A stretch of 64,000 nucleotides of DNA from Flavobacterium sp. AG291 (lineage in GTDB: Bacteria; Bacteroidota; Bacteroidia; Flavobacteriales; Flavobacteriaceae), in NCBI RefSeq assembly GCF_003350375.1, contig NZ_QQAR01000003.1, positions 62,001 through 126,000 of the forward strand. The letters are read 5' to 3'. Numbering within the stretch: position 1 is the stretch's first letter; every line of letters begins with the position of its first letter. Positions 9,362 to 18,406 of this stretch are shown in pieces. A model generated the notes under the pieces. It made no database searches and was not told the origin of the DNA. It worked only from the letters and a program-made list of their open reading frames with translations. The position numbers and the translations under genes are program-made.

Positions 9362-10207
9362 TCATTCCGACGAAGGAGGAATCTCATTAGTTTTCTCTAT
9401 GTTGTCCCAAATATCAATATAGTATCCATTAATTGAATCTGCTTTCATCCATTGTGACGCTAGGCTTGATAACCAAAATCTTATTATCCCTTTAACTTTA
9501 GAAAATACAACAGTATTTTCTCCTTTGATACTTAACATTCTAGGTTGATTTATATCTTTCCTAGAAATAGTTCCTGTGCATTTACCATTAAAATCACCAA
9601 CAACAAAAGATTCGTCATGCTGAAACGCCCAAACGAAGTCAATTATGTCTGGATCAATTAATTCTTTAATGTCTTCATGTGATAATTCAGATGTTAATCC
9701 AATAATCCCAAACATTGGTGATAATGTACTCGGCATGGTGGTTATGCCAAATGTATTATTATCTAAATCTTTTGTTTTGTAATCTTTGATTACTTCTTCA
9801 TATGTTTTTTTAATGTGCGATTGAGCTTGTTTAATACTTTCTTTTGTTAGATTTCGTTTTATTTCAATAATGCCAACCATGGATTCAACAGGAACTATGG
9901 CGATTTTATTTTCAATTATTGAAAATAGAGGAGGAGTATTTTTATTTGATAAAATTATATCGTGTTGTGAAAGATTTTGTTTGCTTTTAAATGTAAGCGA
10001 ATTAACAATGTATCCAGAGGTTATACGAATACCTTCTGGTGAGATTTGTCTAAGAAAGTTTCTTATATAAGTTTCAACGAGGTCACCAGAGCTTTTTAAT
10101 TCACCGGATTGCCCATTTTCTTTTTTTTGAAGAAGCAAACCTGATTGTGCAATTACTGCCTCAACCTCTTTTAGATGGACATTAATTAAATCCGACGGTC
10201 TAATCAT
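9362..10207 (-). CDS. DUF6602-like protein, probable restriction-endonuclease fold
   Basis: A 281-residue soluble protein. The arrangement GDLVETYIRNFLRQI, then QHDIILSN, then VESMVGIIEIKRNL resembles a PD-(D/E)xK nuclease core, with Asp in QHDIIL and the E-x-K pair in IEIKR. This pattern recalls DUF6602, a family often found near defence genes; the assignment is from memory. The remaining half shows no motif I know. The gene is more AT-rich than its neighbours and is bordered by dispersed repeat fragments (9317-9385), so it may be acquired. No partner methylase is visible. Confidence 0.5.
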   Translation of the reverse strand: MIRPSDLINVHLKEVEAVIAQSGLLLQKKENGQSGELKSSGDLVETYIRNFLRQISPEGIRITSGYIVNSLTFKSKQNLSQHDIILSNKNTPPLFSIIENKIAIVPVESMVGIIEIKRNLTKESIKQAQSHIKKTYEEVIKDYKTKDLDNNTFGITTMPSTLSPMFGIIGLTSELSHEDIKELIDPDIIDFVWAFQHDESFVVGDFNGKCTGTISRKDINQPRMLSIKGENTVVFSKVKGIIRFWLSSLASQWMKADSINGYYIDIWDNIEKTNEIPPSSE

Positions 10208-10285
10208 TTTACGAAAATTTGTTATTGAGCATCTAAGATAATATTATTCTATCCCACCATAAAAATATATTATCATACTCTATAT

Positions 10286-10315
10286 TTTGCATTCGCAGAA
10301 AAAGATGTATATTTG
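10286..10315 (+). promoter_or_regulatory. Promoter of guaB: TTTG, 18 bp, TATATTTG
   Basis: Both elements of the Bacteroidetes primary-sigma promoter are present: -33 TTTG at 10286-10289 and -7 TATATTTG at 10308-10315. The ATG of guaB is at 10341. The longer frame from 10287 would start inside the promoter and is rejected. Confidence 0.85.
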
Positions 10316-10340
10316 CATGCAATTTAACTACAATTGCATA

Positions 10341-11813
10341 ATGAAAGCACACACTTCTAAAATCATCGGTGAAGGCCTTACTTACGATGATGTTCTGCTG
10401 GTTCCAAATTACTCTGAAATATTACCGCGCGAAGTTAGCATACAGTCTAAATTCTCTAAAAACATAACGCTAAATGTTCCTATCGTATCTGCTGCGATGG
10501 ATACTGTAACCGAAAGTGCAATGGCAATTGCTATGGCTCGTGAAGGTGGTATAGGCGTTCTTCATAAAAACATGACGATCGAGCAGCAGGCAACTGAAGT
10601 TCGTAAAGTAAAAAGAGCGGAGTCGGGAATGATCATCGATCCTGTTACGCTTCCTCTTACATCAAACGTAGGTGATGCTAAAAACGCAATGCGTGAGTAT
10701 GGTATTGGTGGTATTCCTGTAGTTGATGCTAACGGAATCCTTAAAGGTATCGTTACAAATCGTGACCTTCGTTTCGAAAAAAATAATTCACGTGAAATTA
10801 CTGAGGTAATGACGTCTGAAAACCTTGTTACTGCTGCTGAAGGTACTACGCTTCAGGAAGCAGAAGGTATTCTTCAAAAAAATAAGATCGAGAAACTTCC
10901 TGTTGTAAATGCTGACAACAAACTTGTTGGCCTTATCACATTCAGGGATATCACTAAACTTACCCAAAAACCTATCGCTAACAAGGATAAGTTCGGACGC
11001 CTTCGCGTTGCGGCTGCCCTTGGGGTTACTGCCGATGCTGTTCAGCGTGCTGAAGCTCTTGTAAACGCAGGTGTTGATGCTGTTATCATCGATACGGCTC
11101 ACGGTCACACTAAAGGTGTGGTAACGGTTCTTAAAGAAGTAAAAGCTAAATTCCCTCAGCTTGATGTAGTTGTTGGTAACATTGCTACTCCAGAGGCTGC
11201 GCTTTACCTTGCAGAAAACGGTGCTGATGCTGTAAAAGTAGGTATCGGTCCGGGTTCAATCTGTACTACACGTGTAGTTGCAGGTGTTGGTTTCCCTCAG
11301 TTCTCTGCAGTTCTTGAAGTGGCAGCTGCTCTTAGAGCTACAGGTGTTCCTGTTATTGCTGATGGTGGTATCCGGTATACAGGTGATATTCCTAAAGCGC
11401 TTGCTGCGGGTGCGGACTGTGTAATGCTTGGATCGCTTCTTGCAGGGACTAAAGAATCTCCGGGTGAGACAATCATCTTCGAAGGAAGAAAATTCAAATC
11501 ATACCGTGGTATGGGTTCTGTAGAGGCTATGAAAGAAGGTTCTAAAGACCGTTATTTCCAGGATGTTGAGGACGATGTGAAAAAACTGGTTCCGGAAGGT
11601 ATCGTAGGGCGCGTTCCTTATAAAGGAGAGCTTTTCGAAAGCATGCTTCAGTTCATTGGAGGTCTTCGCGCAGGTATGGGTTACTGTGGTGCTAAAGACA
11701 TTCCTACACTACAGGAAAACAGCCGTTTTGTACGTTTAACATCAAGTGGTATCGCAGAGAGCCACCCTCATAACGTAACGATCACTAAAGAAGCTCCGAA
11801 TTATTCAAGATAA
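10341..11813 (+). CDS. guaB: Inosine-5'-monophosphate dehydrogenase
   Basis: Converts IMP to XMP with NAD, the committed step of guanine nucleotide synthesis. The barrel is split by two CBS domains (about residues 95-215, with GIGGIPVVD and EKLPVV). The catalytic loop [15 protein letters not shown] carries the nucleophilic cysteine near residue 308. [12 protein letters not shown] and the flap segment YRGMGS follow. At 490 residues it is the usual length. The start follows the promoter at 10286-10315. Confidence 0.98.
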   Translation: MKAHTSKIIGEGLTYDDVLLVPNYSEILPREVSIQSKFSKNITLNVPIVSAAMDTVTESAMAIAMAREGGIGVLHKNMTIEQQATEVRKVKRAESGMIIDPVTLPLTSNVGDAKNAMREYGIGGIPVVDANGILKGIVTNRDLRFEKNNSREITEVMTSENLVTAAEGTTLQEAEGILQKNKIEKLPVVNADNKLVGLITFRDITKLTQKPIANKDKFGRLRVAAALGVTADAVQRAEALVNAGVDAVIIDTAHGHTKGVVTVLKEVKAKFPQLDVVVGNIATPEAALYLAENGADAVKVGIGPGSICTTRVVAGVGFPQFSAVLEVAAALRATGVPVIADGGIRYTGDIPKALAAGADCVMLGSLLAGTKESPGETIIFEGRKFKSYRGMGSVEAMKEGSKDRYFQDVEDDVKKLVPEGIVGRVPYKGELFESMLQFIGGLRAGMGYCGAKDIPTLQENSRFVRLTSSGIAESHPHNVTITKEAPNYSR

Positions 11814-11878
11814 TTTTTAAGTCGAAAGACTAAAGTTATAAGGTCTAAAGACGTAAAGTCCGAAGATAATATTACATG

Positions 11879-11926
11879 AAAAGGCATGGATTAGCAGTTG
11901 TAAAACTTCTTCTCTGTGCCTTTTTT
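11879..11926 (+). terminator. Probable terminator after guaB
   Basis: AAAGGCA and TGCCTTT arms enclose about 30 nt and are followed by TTTTTTG. The large loop makes it a weak candidate. The preceding 11820-11870 stretch is a degenerate AAAG/GTC-rich repeat. Confidence 0.45.
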
Positions 11927-11983
11927 GATTTTTAATTTTGTAATCTTTTTTTTGTGTAGAACTTTTGATATTACAACTATAGT

Positions 11984-13882
11984 CTAATCCGTAGTGCTGT
12001 CAAGTTCTTCCCTACGTTCTTTACTTATATCATCACTTTCCCAGGCATGATCATTGGCACCAAGCTGTGCGTATAGATCATTGCGAAGAAGTTGCTCCTG
12101 CATTTCAATTTCTTCTTTAGCGGTCATCAGGAAGGCTTTTTTGTCGTGACGTTTTTCAGCTAATCTTGCTATAGATTGCTCGTCGTACTTCATAAAGCGC
12201 TGACCTTGTCGTGTAGCGGTATAACGCCTGTGGCCAAGCTCTACCAACGCATCTACACCCAAATGAACAGCACTATACATATTTTCCCTGTAAAAATCCT
12301 TTACTCCCATATCCAGTAGCTCAAAAGCATCACTGCGGTTACGGGCACGAGCCAGTACTTTTAAATGTGGGAAGTGTTTCTTTATCATTTCCACTACCTC
12401 GAGGTTTACCCTTGGGTTATCAATGGCGGCAATAAACAATTTCGCATTGTCACAACCTGCTGCTTTAAGAAGTTCAAGCCTGGAGGCATCTCCATAGTAA
12501 ACCGTAAATCCCATTTTTCGAAGAGAATCAACCCTATCGGAGTCCATGTCGAGTACGGTTGCCTTAATGCCATTTGTTTTTAGCAAACGCACGATGGTAC
12601 TTCCAAAGTTTCCAAAACCGGCAATAACTACATCATTATGTTCATCGATAGAATCGTATTTGTCTTTTGGCTGTTTTTCCTTCACACCAAAATAGGGGTC
12701 TATGAGCTTTTCATTTATTAGTAATAAGAAAGGTGTTCCTACCATACTAATGGCAATTACCGCCATCATTTGATTGGATAACTCTTCCGGCATAAGATTA
12801 AGCTGCAATGCAAATCCGAGTATTACAAATCCAAATTCTCCGGCCTGGCTTAACGCAAAAGAGAATAATAGATTTTGATCCGAGCTTTTCTTGTATATAT
12901 TTCCAACAATCAGCAATACAAAAAACTTGATACTGTTGAATATGGTAGTAAATATGATAATGAATGCCGGATCGGCCATAATAAGTGAAAAATTGATGGA
13001 AGCACCAACACCAATAAAGAACAAGCCTAAAAGCAGTCCTTTAAAAGGGGCAATATCGCCTTCCAATTCATGTCTGAATTCGCTGTTGGCTAATACCAGT
13101 CCTGCAAGAAAAGCGCCTAACGCAGGGCTTAATCCTACCAGTTGCATCATAAATGATACACCCATTACCAATAATAGTGCTGAAGCTGTAAACAGTTCCT
13201 GAAGCCTTGTTCTGGCCACTACGTGCAATAAAGGAACAATTATAAAACGTCCGCCTACATAAACCATTCCTATGGCTCCAAAAACGATAAGCGTTTGCAG
13301 CCAGGGTTCAAAGTCGGAAATAAGTGACTGATTTACGTGCTCGAGATTTACTGCTCCGTCAGTTTCGGCCAATAAGGGTAATATTGCCATGATTGGGATT
13401 ACGGCAATATCCTGAAACAGTAGTATAGCAAAAGAAGAACGCCCCATAGAGGTATTGGTAAGTCCTTTTTCTTTTAGGGTCTGCATTACGATAGCAGTTG
13501 AAGAAAGGGTAAGTGCTAACGAAATAACCAGTGTAGCACGCCATTCCCAGCGGAGTACAAACGAACAGGCTATAAATAATACAGCAGCTGTACCCACTAC
13601 CTGAAGGGTGCCCATACCAATTATGAATTTCCGCATTCGCCAGAATTTCTGTGGATCAAGCTCCAATCCGATGAGGAATAGCATCATTACAACTCCGAAT
13701 TCGGCAAAATGCATAATGTCCTGACCTTCCTGGCCAATAAAGCCCAGTACATAAGGACCAATGATGATTCCGGCAAATAAATAACCTAATATTGAGCTAA
13801 GTCCTATTTTTTTGGCAATAGGGACACATACCACGGCTGCGACAAGGTATATTATGGCCTGAAAGAAAAAACTGTCCTGCAT
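11984..13882 (-). CDS. Kef-type cation:proton antiporter (CPA2)
   Basis: Inner-membrane monovalent cation/proton antiporter of the KefB/KefC type, 632 residues. The first 390 or so residues form about 12 membrane helices, including LIGLELDPQKFW, SSTAIVMQTL and LGAFLAGLVLANSEFRHELE. A cytosolic TrkA-N (RCK) domain follows with the nucleotide-binding motif VVIAGFGNFGS near residue 430, then a charged, helical tail. It starts 1 bp after the stop of the flavodoxin-like oxidoreductase, which fits the KefC/KefF or KefB/KefG pairing. Glutathione gating is inferred from homology only. Confidence 0.92.
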   Translation of the reverse strand: MQDSFFFQAIIYLVAAVVCVPIAKKIGLSSILGYLFAGIIIGPYVLGFIGQEGQDIMHFAEFGVVMMLFLIGLELDPQKFWRMRKFIIGMGTLQVVGTAAVLFIACSFVLRWEWRATLVISLALTLSSTAIVMQTLKEKGLTNTSMGRSSFAILLFQDIAVIPIMAILPLLAETDGAVNLEHVNQSLISDFEPWLQTLIVFGAIGMVYVGGRFIIVPLLHVVARTRLQELFTASALLLVMGVSFMMQLVGLSPALGAFLAGLVLANSEFRHELEGDIAPFKGLLLGLFFIGVGASINFSLIMADPAFIIIFTTIFNSIKFFVLLIVGNIYKKSSDQNLLFSFALSQAGEFGFVILGFALQLNLMPEELSNQMMAVIAISMVGTPFLLLINEKLIDPYFGVKEKQPKDKYDSIDEHNDVVIAGFGNFGSTIVRLLKTNGIKATVLDMDSDRVDSLRKMGFTVYYGDASRLELLKAAGCDNAKLFIAAIDNPRVNLEVVEMIKKHFPHLKVLARARNRSDAFELLDMGVKDFYRENMYSAVHLGVDALVELGHRRYTATRQGQRFMKYDEQSIARLAEKRHDKKAFLMTAKEEIEMQEQLLRNDLYAQLGANDHAWESDDISKERREELDSTTD

Positions 13883-13883
13883 A

Positions 13884-14486
13884 TTATCCTAATTTTGTTT
13901 TTATCCAGTCGTTAAAATAGTGGTACTCTGAAACTTCTTTTATGTTAAGGTCTATATTCTCTAAATATTCGAGAACCTGTCCGTACAGTTTTGCGTTCTT
14001 TTCATAACCGTCCTCATCCATAGAATGTGTGCCGTGTACAACAAAAGGCGGTAGATATATCATATTACAAACCTTTGCTGTCTGGTTAAAAGGTTCCAAA
14101 AGCTGAGGTATGGTAAAACGGTCACGCCCCAGCGGACTATAGTTTTCTTTTCGTCCGCCTGTGGTAATCACCTGTAATAGTTTTTTGTCTTTAAGTGCAA
14201 AGCCTTCTTTGCCGTAAGCCCAACCGTGTTCCAGTACAATATCTATCCATTGCTTGAGCAGGGGAGGGCAGTTATACCAATACATGGGATGGTGCCAGAT
14301 AATAATGTCATGCAACATGAGGAGTTCCTGCTCACGTTTCATGTCAATATCGAATTCAGGATATTCCTGATACAGGTCGTGAAAGGTAATGTTAGGGGAG
14401 TTTGGGATATGGCTTACAAGCGCATTGTTGGCGTTCGATTTCTCGAACAGCGGATGCGCGAAGAGTATTAAAATCTTATTTGGCAT
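13884..14486 (-). CDS. Kef-ancillary NAD(P)H oxidoreductase (flavodoxin-like)
   Basis: A 200-residue quinone-reductase-like flavoprotein of the KefF/KefG/MdaB group. It begins ILILFAHPLFEKSNAN, continues with IIWHHPMYWYNCPPLLKQWID and the loop GKEGFALKDKKLL, and has TTGGRKENYSPLGRDRF at the FMN/active-site region. In enteric bacteria such proteins bind and activate Kef channels. The 1-bp gap to the antiporter downstream supports the same role here. Confidence 0.88.
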   Translation of the reverse strand: MPNKILILFAHPLFEKSNANNALVSHIPNSPNITFHDLYQEYPEFDIDMKREQELLMLHDIIIWHHPMYWYNCPPLLKQWIDIVLEHGWAYGKEGFALKDKKLLQVITTGGRKENYSPLGRDRFTIPQLLEPFNQTAKVCNMIYLPPFVVHGTHSMDEDGYEKNAKLYGQVLEYLENIDLNIKEVSEYHYFNDWIKTKLG

Positions 14487-14560
14487 ATATGAACCTGTTT
14501 GATTATGCTAAACGCGGTTGTAATGCAATATAAGGATTTTTGACCATTTTTTATAGAAGT

Positions 14561-14675
14561 TTTCAGTCACAGTCGCAGTTTTCAATTGCTGCATAAAAAA
14601 AGACGCAGCACTAGCTACGTCTTTTTTTCGATTTTATAAACAATCACTGTTAACCGTGACTGAAACTGAAAACTA
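14561..14675. repeat. Imperfect inverted arms around the purB terminator (CAGTTTTCAGTCAC family)
   Basis: GTTTTCAGTCACAGT near 14561 is mirrored by GTGACTGAAACTGAAAAC near 14657-14674, flanking the hairpin at 14594-14630. Similar ACAGTTTACAG/TTTTCAGTTAAC words occur at 9317-9355 and 19662-19690, which suggests a dispersed intergenic family. Confidence 0.5.
14594..14630 (-). terminator. Terminator after purB (AGACG..CGTCT palindrome)
   Basis: Stem AGACG-c-AGC with GCT-a-CGTCT, flanked by A7 on the left and T7 on the right, so it can terminate in both directions. It belongs to the same palindrome family as 17391-17411, 20643-20669 and 60407-60427. Confidence 0.8.
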
Positions 14676-14676
14676 A

Positions 14677-16029
14677 TTAAGCATTAATACCCAAATAGTT
14701 TGCAGGAGTTATTTTTAACAACTCAGCTTTTATTTCGTCGCTTACATTAAGGTTATTGATGAATGCGTGCATTGACTCTTTATTGATAACCGTATTCGTT
14801 CTTGTAAGGTCTTTAAGGGCCTCATAAGGGTTAGGGTAGGCCTCACGACGAAGTATCGTCTGAATAGCCTCAGCTACTACAGCCCAGTTTTTCTCAAGAT
14901 CTTCGTGGAATTTCTCTTCGTTAAGAAGTAGTTTGTTTAATCCTTTAAGTGTTGCTTCGAAAGATATGATAGTGTGCCCCATTGGTACGCCTACATTACG
15001 AAGTACTGTACTGTCAGTAAGGTCACGCTGTAGTCTTGAGATTGGCAGTTTAGCCGAAAGATGCTCAAAAATGGCGTTAGCGATACCAAGGTTACCTTCA
15101 GAGTTTTCAAAGTCGATAGGGTTAACTTTATGTGGCATAGCCGAAGAACCGATCTCACCGGCTTTGATCTTCTGTTTGAAGTAATCCATAGAAACGTATG
15201 TCCAGATATCCCTGTCAAGGTCGATAAGGATAGTGTTGATACGCTTTAATGCATCAAAGAACGCAGCGAAGTGATCGTAATGCTCAATTTGCGTTGTGGG
15301 GAATGAGTGTTTAAGTCCAAGGGTGCCTTCTACGAAGTCATTACCGAACTTTCTCCAGTCATTCTGCGGATATGCAATGAAGTGTGCATTGAAGTTACCT
15401 GTAGCACCACCAAATTTAGCAGCGAACGGCACGTTGAAAAGCAAACGCATCTGCTCTTCCAAACGCTCAACAAATACATGTATCTCTTTGCCAAGACGGG
15501 TAGGAGAGGCCGGTTGTCCGTGGGTACGGGCAAGCATCGGTATGTCTTTCCATTCAACAGCCAGTTCTTTCAGTTTAGCAATAACACTAATTAGCGATGG
15601 CATGTATACGTTTTCGAACGCTTCTTTTGTAGAAAGCGGAATAGCAGTGTTGTTGATGTCCTGAGAAGTCAATCCAAAGTGGATGAACTCTTTGTGAGCC
15701 TCAAGGCCAAGTTTGTCGAAAGCAGCTTTTATAAAGTATTCCACGGCTTTAACGTCGTGGTTTGTTGTTTTCTCGATTTCTTTTATCTGAAGTGCATCTT
15801 CGCTTGAGAAGTTCTTGTAAAGGTTGCGAAGCGGACCGAAAGTGCTTTTGTCTACACCGGCAAGCTGCGGCAATGGCAGTTCGCAAAGGGCGATAAAGTA
15901 CTCGATCTCTACAAGCACGCGGTATTTTATTAGTGCTTCTTCCGAGAAATAGGCAGCTAAAGGTGCGGTTTTGTTTCTGTAACGGCCGTCTATAGGCGAT
16001 ATGGCATTCAGTTCAGATAAATTTTGCAT
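14677..16029 (-). CDS. purB: Adenylosuccinate lyase
   Basis: Fumarase/aspartase-superfamily enzyme that acts twice in purine synthesis (SAICAR to AICAR, and adenylosuccinate to AMP). Visible motifs are LNAISPIDGRY at the N-terminus, HFGLTSQDINNTA, ARTHGQPASPTRLG, and the signature loop GSSAMPHKVNPIDFENSEG. About 450 residues, as expected. The ATG at 16029 is preferred because a -7 element occupies 16042-16049 and overlaps the alternative start at 16044. Confidence 0.97.
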   Translation of the reverse strand: MQNLSELNAISPIDGRYRNKTAPLAAYFSEEALIKYRVLVEIEYFIALCELPLPQLAGVDKSTFGPLRNLYKNFSSEDALQIKEIEKTTNHDVKAVEYFIKAAFDKLGLEAHKEFIHFGLTSQDINNTAIPLSTKEAFENVYMPSLISVIAKLKELAVEWKDIPMLARTHGQPASPTRLGKEIHVFVERLEEQMRLLFNVPFAAKFGGATGNFNAHFIAYPQNDWRKFGNDFVEGTLGLKHSFPTTQIEHYDHFAAFFDALKRINTILIDLDRDIWTYVSMDYFKQKIKAGEIGSSAMPHKVNPIDFENSEGNLGIANAIFEHLSAKLPISRLQRDLTDSTVLRNVGVPMGHTIISFEATLKGLNKLLLNEEKFHEDLEKNWAVVAEAIQTILRREAYPNPYEALKDLTRTNTVINKESMHAFINNLNVSDEIKAELLKITPANYLGINA

Positions 16030-16041
16030 GTGTTTAAGTGT

Positions 16042-16049
16042 CAAAATTA
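16042..16049 (-). promoter_or_regulatory. -7 element TAATTTTG for purB
   Basis: On the minus strand, TAATTTTG ends 12 bp before the ATG at 16029, giving a very short leader. Confidence 0.7.
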
Positions 16050-16119
16050 GAAGCCGCGAAGGTAAGGATTTTGAGGGGAATATAAAAAAATATGAAGGTC
16101 TAAAACCAGCTGCACAAAC

Positions 16120-16590
16120 TTATTCTATGTAAACTTTATATGGCTGGTCTGCTGATAGGCAATATTCGAGAAAATTTTTAAATCTGTTTAAGGTAAATGC
16201 CATTTGTGGGCCGCTGCCTTCAAAAATATCGTTTTCATAAATTCCAATATGTTCAAGATAGCCCGGATTTGTATTGAACAATTTTATAAAACCTAACACT
16301 CCTCCATAGTTTTCTATTAAATCCATATTTTCTACTTCAAGGGAAAATCTAACTTCATTTTCTAAAGAAGGTATAACTTCATTTTCTAAGAATAACATAA
16401 TATTTTTTAATGTATGTGGATCAAAATGTGCAGTATCATCTTCCTCATTATATGGATTTTTTTCTAAAAAAAGCCATTGATCATTAGGTAGATTCCAATG
16501 TTCATATTGCCAATTATAGTATTTTGATTGTGTTGCGTAAAAAAGTTCTTTAGTTTTAAGAGGATCTATCTGCTTTGCATAATACATCAA
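16120..16590 (-). CDS. Hypothetical protein, 156 aa, acidic
   Basis: I do not recognise this family. The protein is soluble, aromatic-rich and acidic (YYNWQYEHWNLPNDQW, NEEDDTAHFDPHTLKNIM), with no signal peptide or membrane segment. Size and composition recall small immunity-type proteins, but no specific family can be named. It is AT-rich and stands between purB and the sirtuin, both on the same strand. The start is either of two adjacent ATG codons. Confidence 0.65.
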   Translation of the reverse strand: MMYYAKQIDPLKTKELFYATQSKYYNWQYEHWNLPNDQWLFLEKNPYNEEDDTAHFDPHTLKNIMLFLENEVIPSLENEVRFSLEVENMDLIENYGGVLGFIKLFNTNPGYLEHIGIYENDIFEGSGPQMAFTLNRFKNFLEYCLSADQPYKVYIE

Positions 16591-16669
16591 TAAAGCATAT
16601 ATGCCAAAATCAAAAGATATTTGTTCATTGTTTGCTTTAAAAATTTTTATTCTTGCCTTTCCAATATGA

Positions 16670-17356
16670 TTATGATTTTCTCAACCTCTCCCTGACAACC
16701 GCCATACCCTCACTTGCCGTCATTGGTACAACATCAATAGAGTTGCTTAAGTATGGAATACTGGCAGGATTAGGGTCGATGTAAAATATAGGTGCGGTTG
16801 GTTTTACATAATCTACCAGCCCTGCCGCAGGATATACCTGCATTGATGTTCCGATAATGATGATGTAATCGGCTTCTTTTACGATATCCATAGCATCGGC
16901 AATTGCCGGAACCATTTCACCAAACCACACAATATGCGGTCGCAGCTGGTAACCATCGGTATGGAGGTCGCCAACATTGATGTCGGTTTTCCATTCTACA
17001 ATATCATTTTCATTATGAACGCTTCGTGCTTTAAGGAGCTCGCCATGCAGATGCAAAACATTAGTGCTTCCGGCACGCTCGTGCAGGTCGTCTACGTTTT
17101 GGGTAATGATGTGTACTTCGAAGTCTTTTTCAAGTTCGGCAACAATGATGTGCCCCTGATTCGGATTTACCTCAAATAGCTGTCTTCTGCGTTGGTTGTA
17201 AAAATCGAGCACCAGCGCCTGGTTCTTGCGCCAGCCTTCGGGAGAGGCTACTTCCATCACGTCATGGCCTTCCCATAGCCCTCCTGCATCGCGAAAGGTC
17301 TTGATGCCGCTTTCCGCACTCATTCCTGCTCCTGAAAGTATTACCAGTTTTTTCAT
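16670..17356 (-). CDS. cobB: NAD-dependent protein deacylase, SIR2 family
   Basis: Class III sirtuin that removes acyl groups from lysines with NAD. It begins VILSGAGMSAESGIKTFRD and GGLW. The FYNQRRR segment contains the Tyr-x-x-Arg pair tied to succinyl-lysine recognition. TQNVDDLHERAG and the catalytic His in LHLHGE follow, then GTSMQVYPAAGLV. No CxxC pairs are visible where other sirtuins bind zinc. The 228-residue length is normal. The ATG at 17356 is chosen because the sirtuin fold begins there. Confidence 0.93.
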   Translation of the reverse strand: MKKLVILSGAGMSAESGIKTFRDAGGLWEGHDVMEVASPEGWRKNQALVLDFYNQRRRQLFEVNPNQGHIIVAELEKDFEVHIITQNVDDLHERAGSTNVLHLHGELLKARSVHNENDIVEWKTDINVGDLHTDGYQLRPHIVWFGEMVPAIADAMDIVKEADYIIIIGTSMQVYPAAGLVDYVKPTAPIFYIDPNPASIPYLSNSIDVVPMTASEGMAVVRERLRKS

Positions 17357-17390
17357 TTTTATATTGAATAATGTAAATGTTTTATTGCAG

Positions 17391-17411
17391 AGACGTAGCA
17401 TTGCTACGTCT
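17391..17411. repeat. Palindrome AGACGTAGCA/TGCTACGTCT
   Basis: A 10-bp perfect inverted repeat with a single-base centre, upstream of the sirtuin gene. Same family as 14601-14625, 20643-20669 and 60407-60427. Confidence 0.7.
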
Positions 17412-17457
17412 GTACTGTCAAAAATAAATCAGAAATTTGGTTTATCACTATTATATT

Positions 17458-17523
17458 TTACCACAAAGTGCACAAGTTTTTTCACTATGTTCACAAAGCT
17501 TTGTGATTCCTTGTGTTCTCTGG
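17458..17523. repeat. Dispersed ACCACAAAG/CACAAAGCTTTGTG repeat
   Basis: Contains ACCACAAAGTGCACAAG and TTCACAAAGCTTTGTGA followed by CTTGTGTTCTC. The same words in the same order occur at 53470-53552. Confidence 0.6.
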
Positions 17524-17554
17524 GGTTTAATAATTCGGGAGGATATTCAAATAA

Positions 17555-17588
17555 AAAAGTGCGCTGAGTTTTCACAAAGCGCACTTTT
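17555..17588 (-). terminator. Terminator after the anti-sigma gene
   Basis: An 11-bp perfect stem, AAAAGTGCGCT with AGCGCACTTTT. The minus-strand transcript runs into TTTTTTAT. Confidence 0.85.
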
Positions 17589-17611
17589 AAATTATTGATT
17601 TTTTCAGCTTA

Positions 17612-18406
17612 TTAGCTTTTTACTTCTCCTAAAGTATATAGTTGTTCCATAGTAGGTGTTGCGCTACCGCCTGTAGGCTCAAGAGTGATACCAAAGGCTT
17701 GTACGCCTTCAAAGTTATCCACCTGAATGATTCCCTGGCTATCGGCAACTTTATTCTTGTCAAGTACCCCTATACTGGTTGGTGTAAGCGGGTTAAGCGT
17801 CAATGCCCATACCTGATACTCTTTTCCTTCCGGTGCTTCCGGCAAACCTGCGATATCCACAAACACTTCATTGTCTGCATCGTTCATGTAGACTTTTGCA
17901 TACGAGTCTGGAGACACTTGCTGACCGCCAAGGTTTACTATAGCACTGTTTTTAGCACGGATAACACGTAATGCCTTTTCTTTTTGTTCATTATCTTTAG
18001 TGGTGCTCGCAAATAGTTGTTCATATTTGTCCCTTTCTTTAGTAACAGCTTCTTTTTTCTCTACCTCCTGATCATACATAAAATATTGTACGCCTAAGCA
18101 GCCCAGTAATACGATAGCTGCTGCCCATCCAATGTAAGAAGAAGCACTCCTGCGGGGTTGTAGTTGTACAACACCTTCAGTTCCATGCTTGTCGATGAGT
18201 TCTCTGCGAATCCTGTGGTATACTTCCGGTGATAATTGTGGTGATACGCTATAAGAAAGATCGATAATCGCTTTTTCTATAGATAATATCTCGGCTCTGA
18301 CCTCGGCATGCTTGCCGGCCATTTCCTGAACTTCCCTGTTTTCTTCTTCAGTGGTTACACCAAAGATATAAAGTTCTAAAATCCCTGAGTTGATAAATTC
18401 TTCCAT
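17612..18406 (-). CDS. Anti-sigma factor, RskA/anti-sigma-K type
   Basis: A 264-residue membrane-anchored anti-sigma factor. The cytosolic N-terminus (1-85) begins INSGILELYIFGVTTEEEN, resembling the anti-sigma-K N-terminal region. One membrane helix follows (about 90-110, IGWAAAIVLLGCLGVQYFM), then a short coiled coil, and an extracytoplasmic RskA domain with LPEAPEGKEYQVWAL and GVQAFGITLEPTGGSATPT. Its ATG overlaps the stop of the sigma gene by one base (TAATG), so the two are translationally coupled. It probably holds the sigma factor inactive. Confidence 0.9.
   Translation of the reverse strand: MEEFINSGILELYIFGVTTEEENREVQEMAGKHAEVRAEILSIEKAIIDLSYSVSPQLSPEVYHRIRRELIDKHGTEGVVQLQPRRSASSYIGWAAAIVLLGCLGVQYFMYDQEVEKKEAVTKERDKYEQLFASTTKDNEQKEKALRVIRAKNSAIVNLGGQQVSPDSYAKVYMNDADNEVFVDIAGLPEAPEGKEYQVWALTLNPLTPTSIGVLDKNKVADSQGIIQVDNFEGVQAFGITLEPTGGSATPTMEQLYTLGEVKS

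Noticed and set aside
10287-10340. Longer N-terminus for guaB
   Set aside because: It would start inside the promoter (10286-10315); IMPDH homologues begin at the 10341 position.
11984-14486. Treating the Kef-like antiporter and oxidoreductase as a novel system
   Set aside because: The pair is a well-known arrangement.
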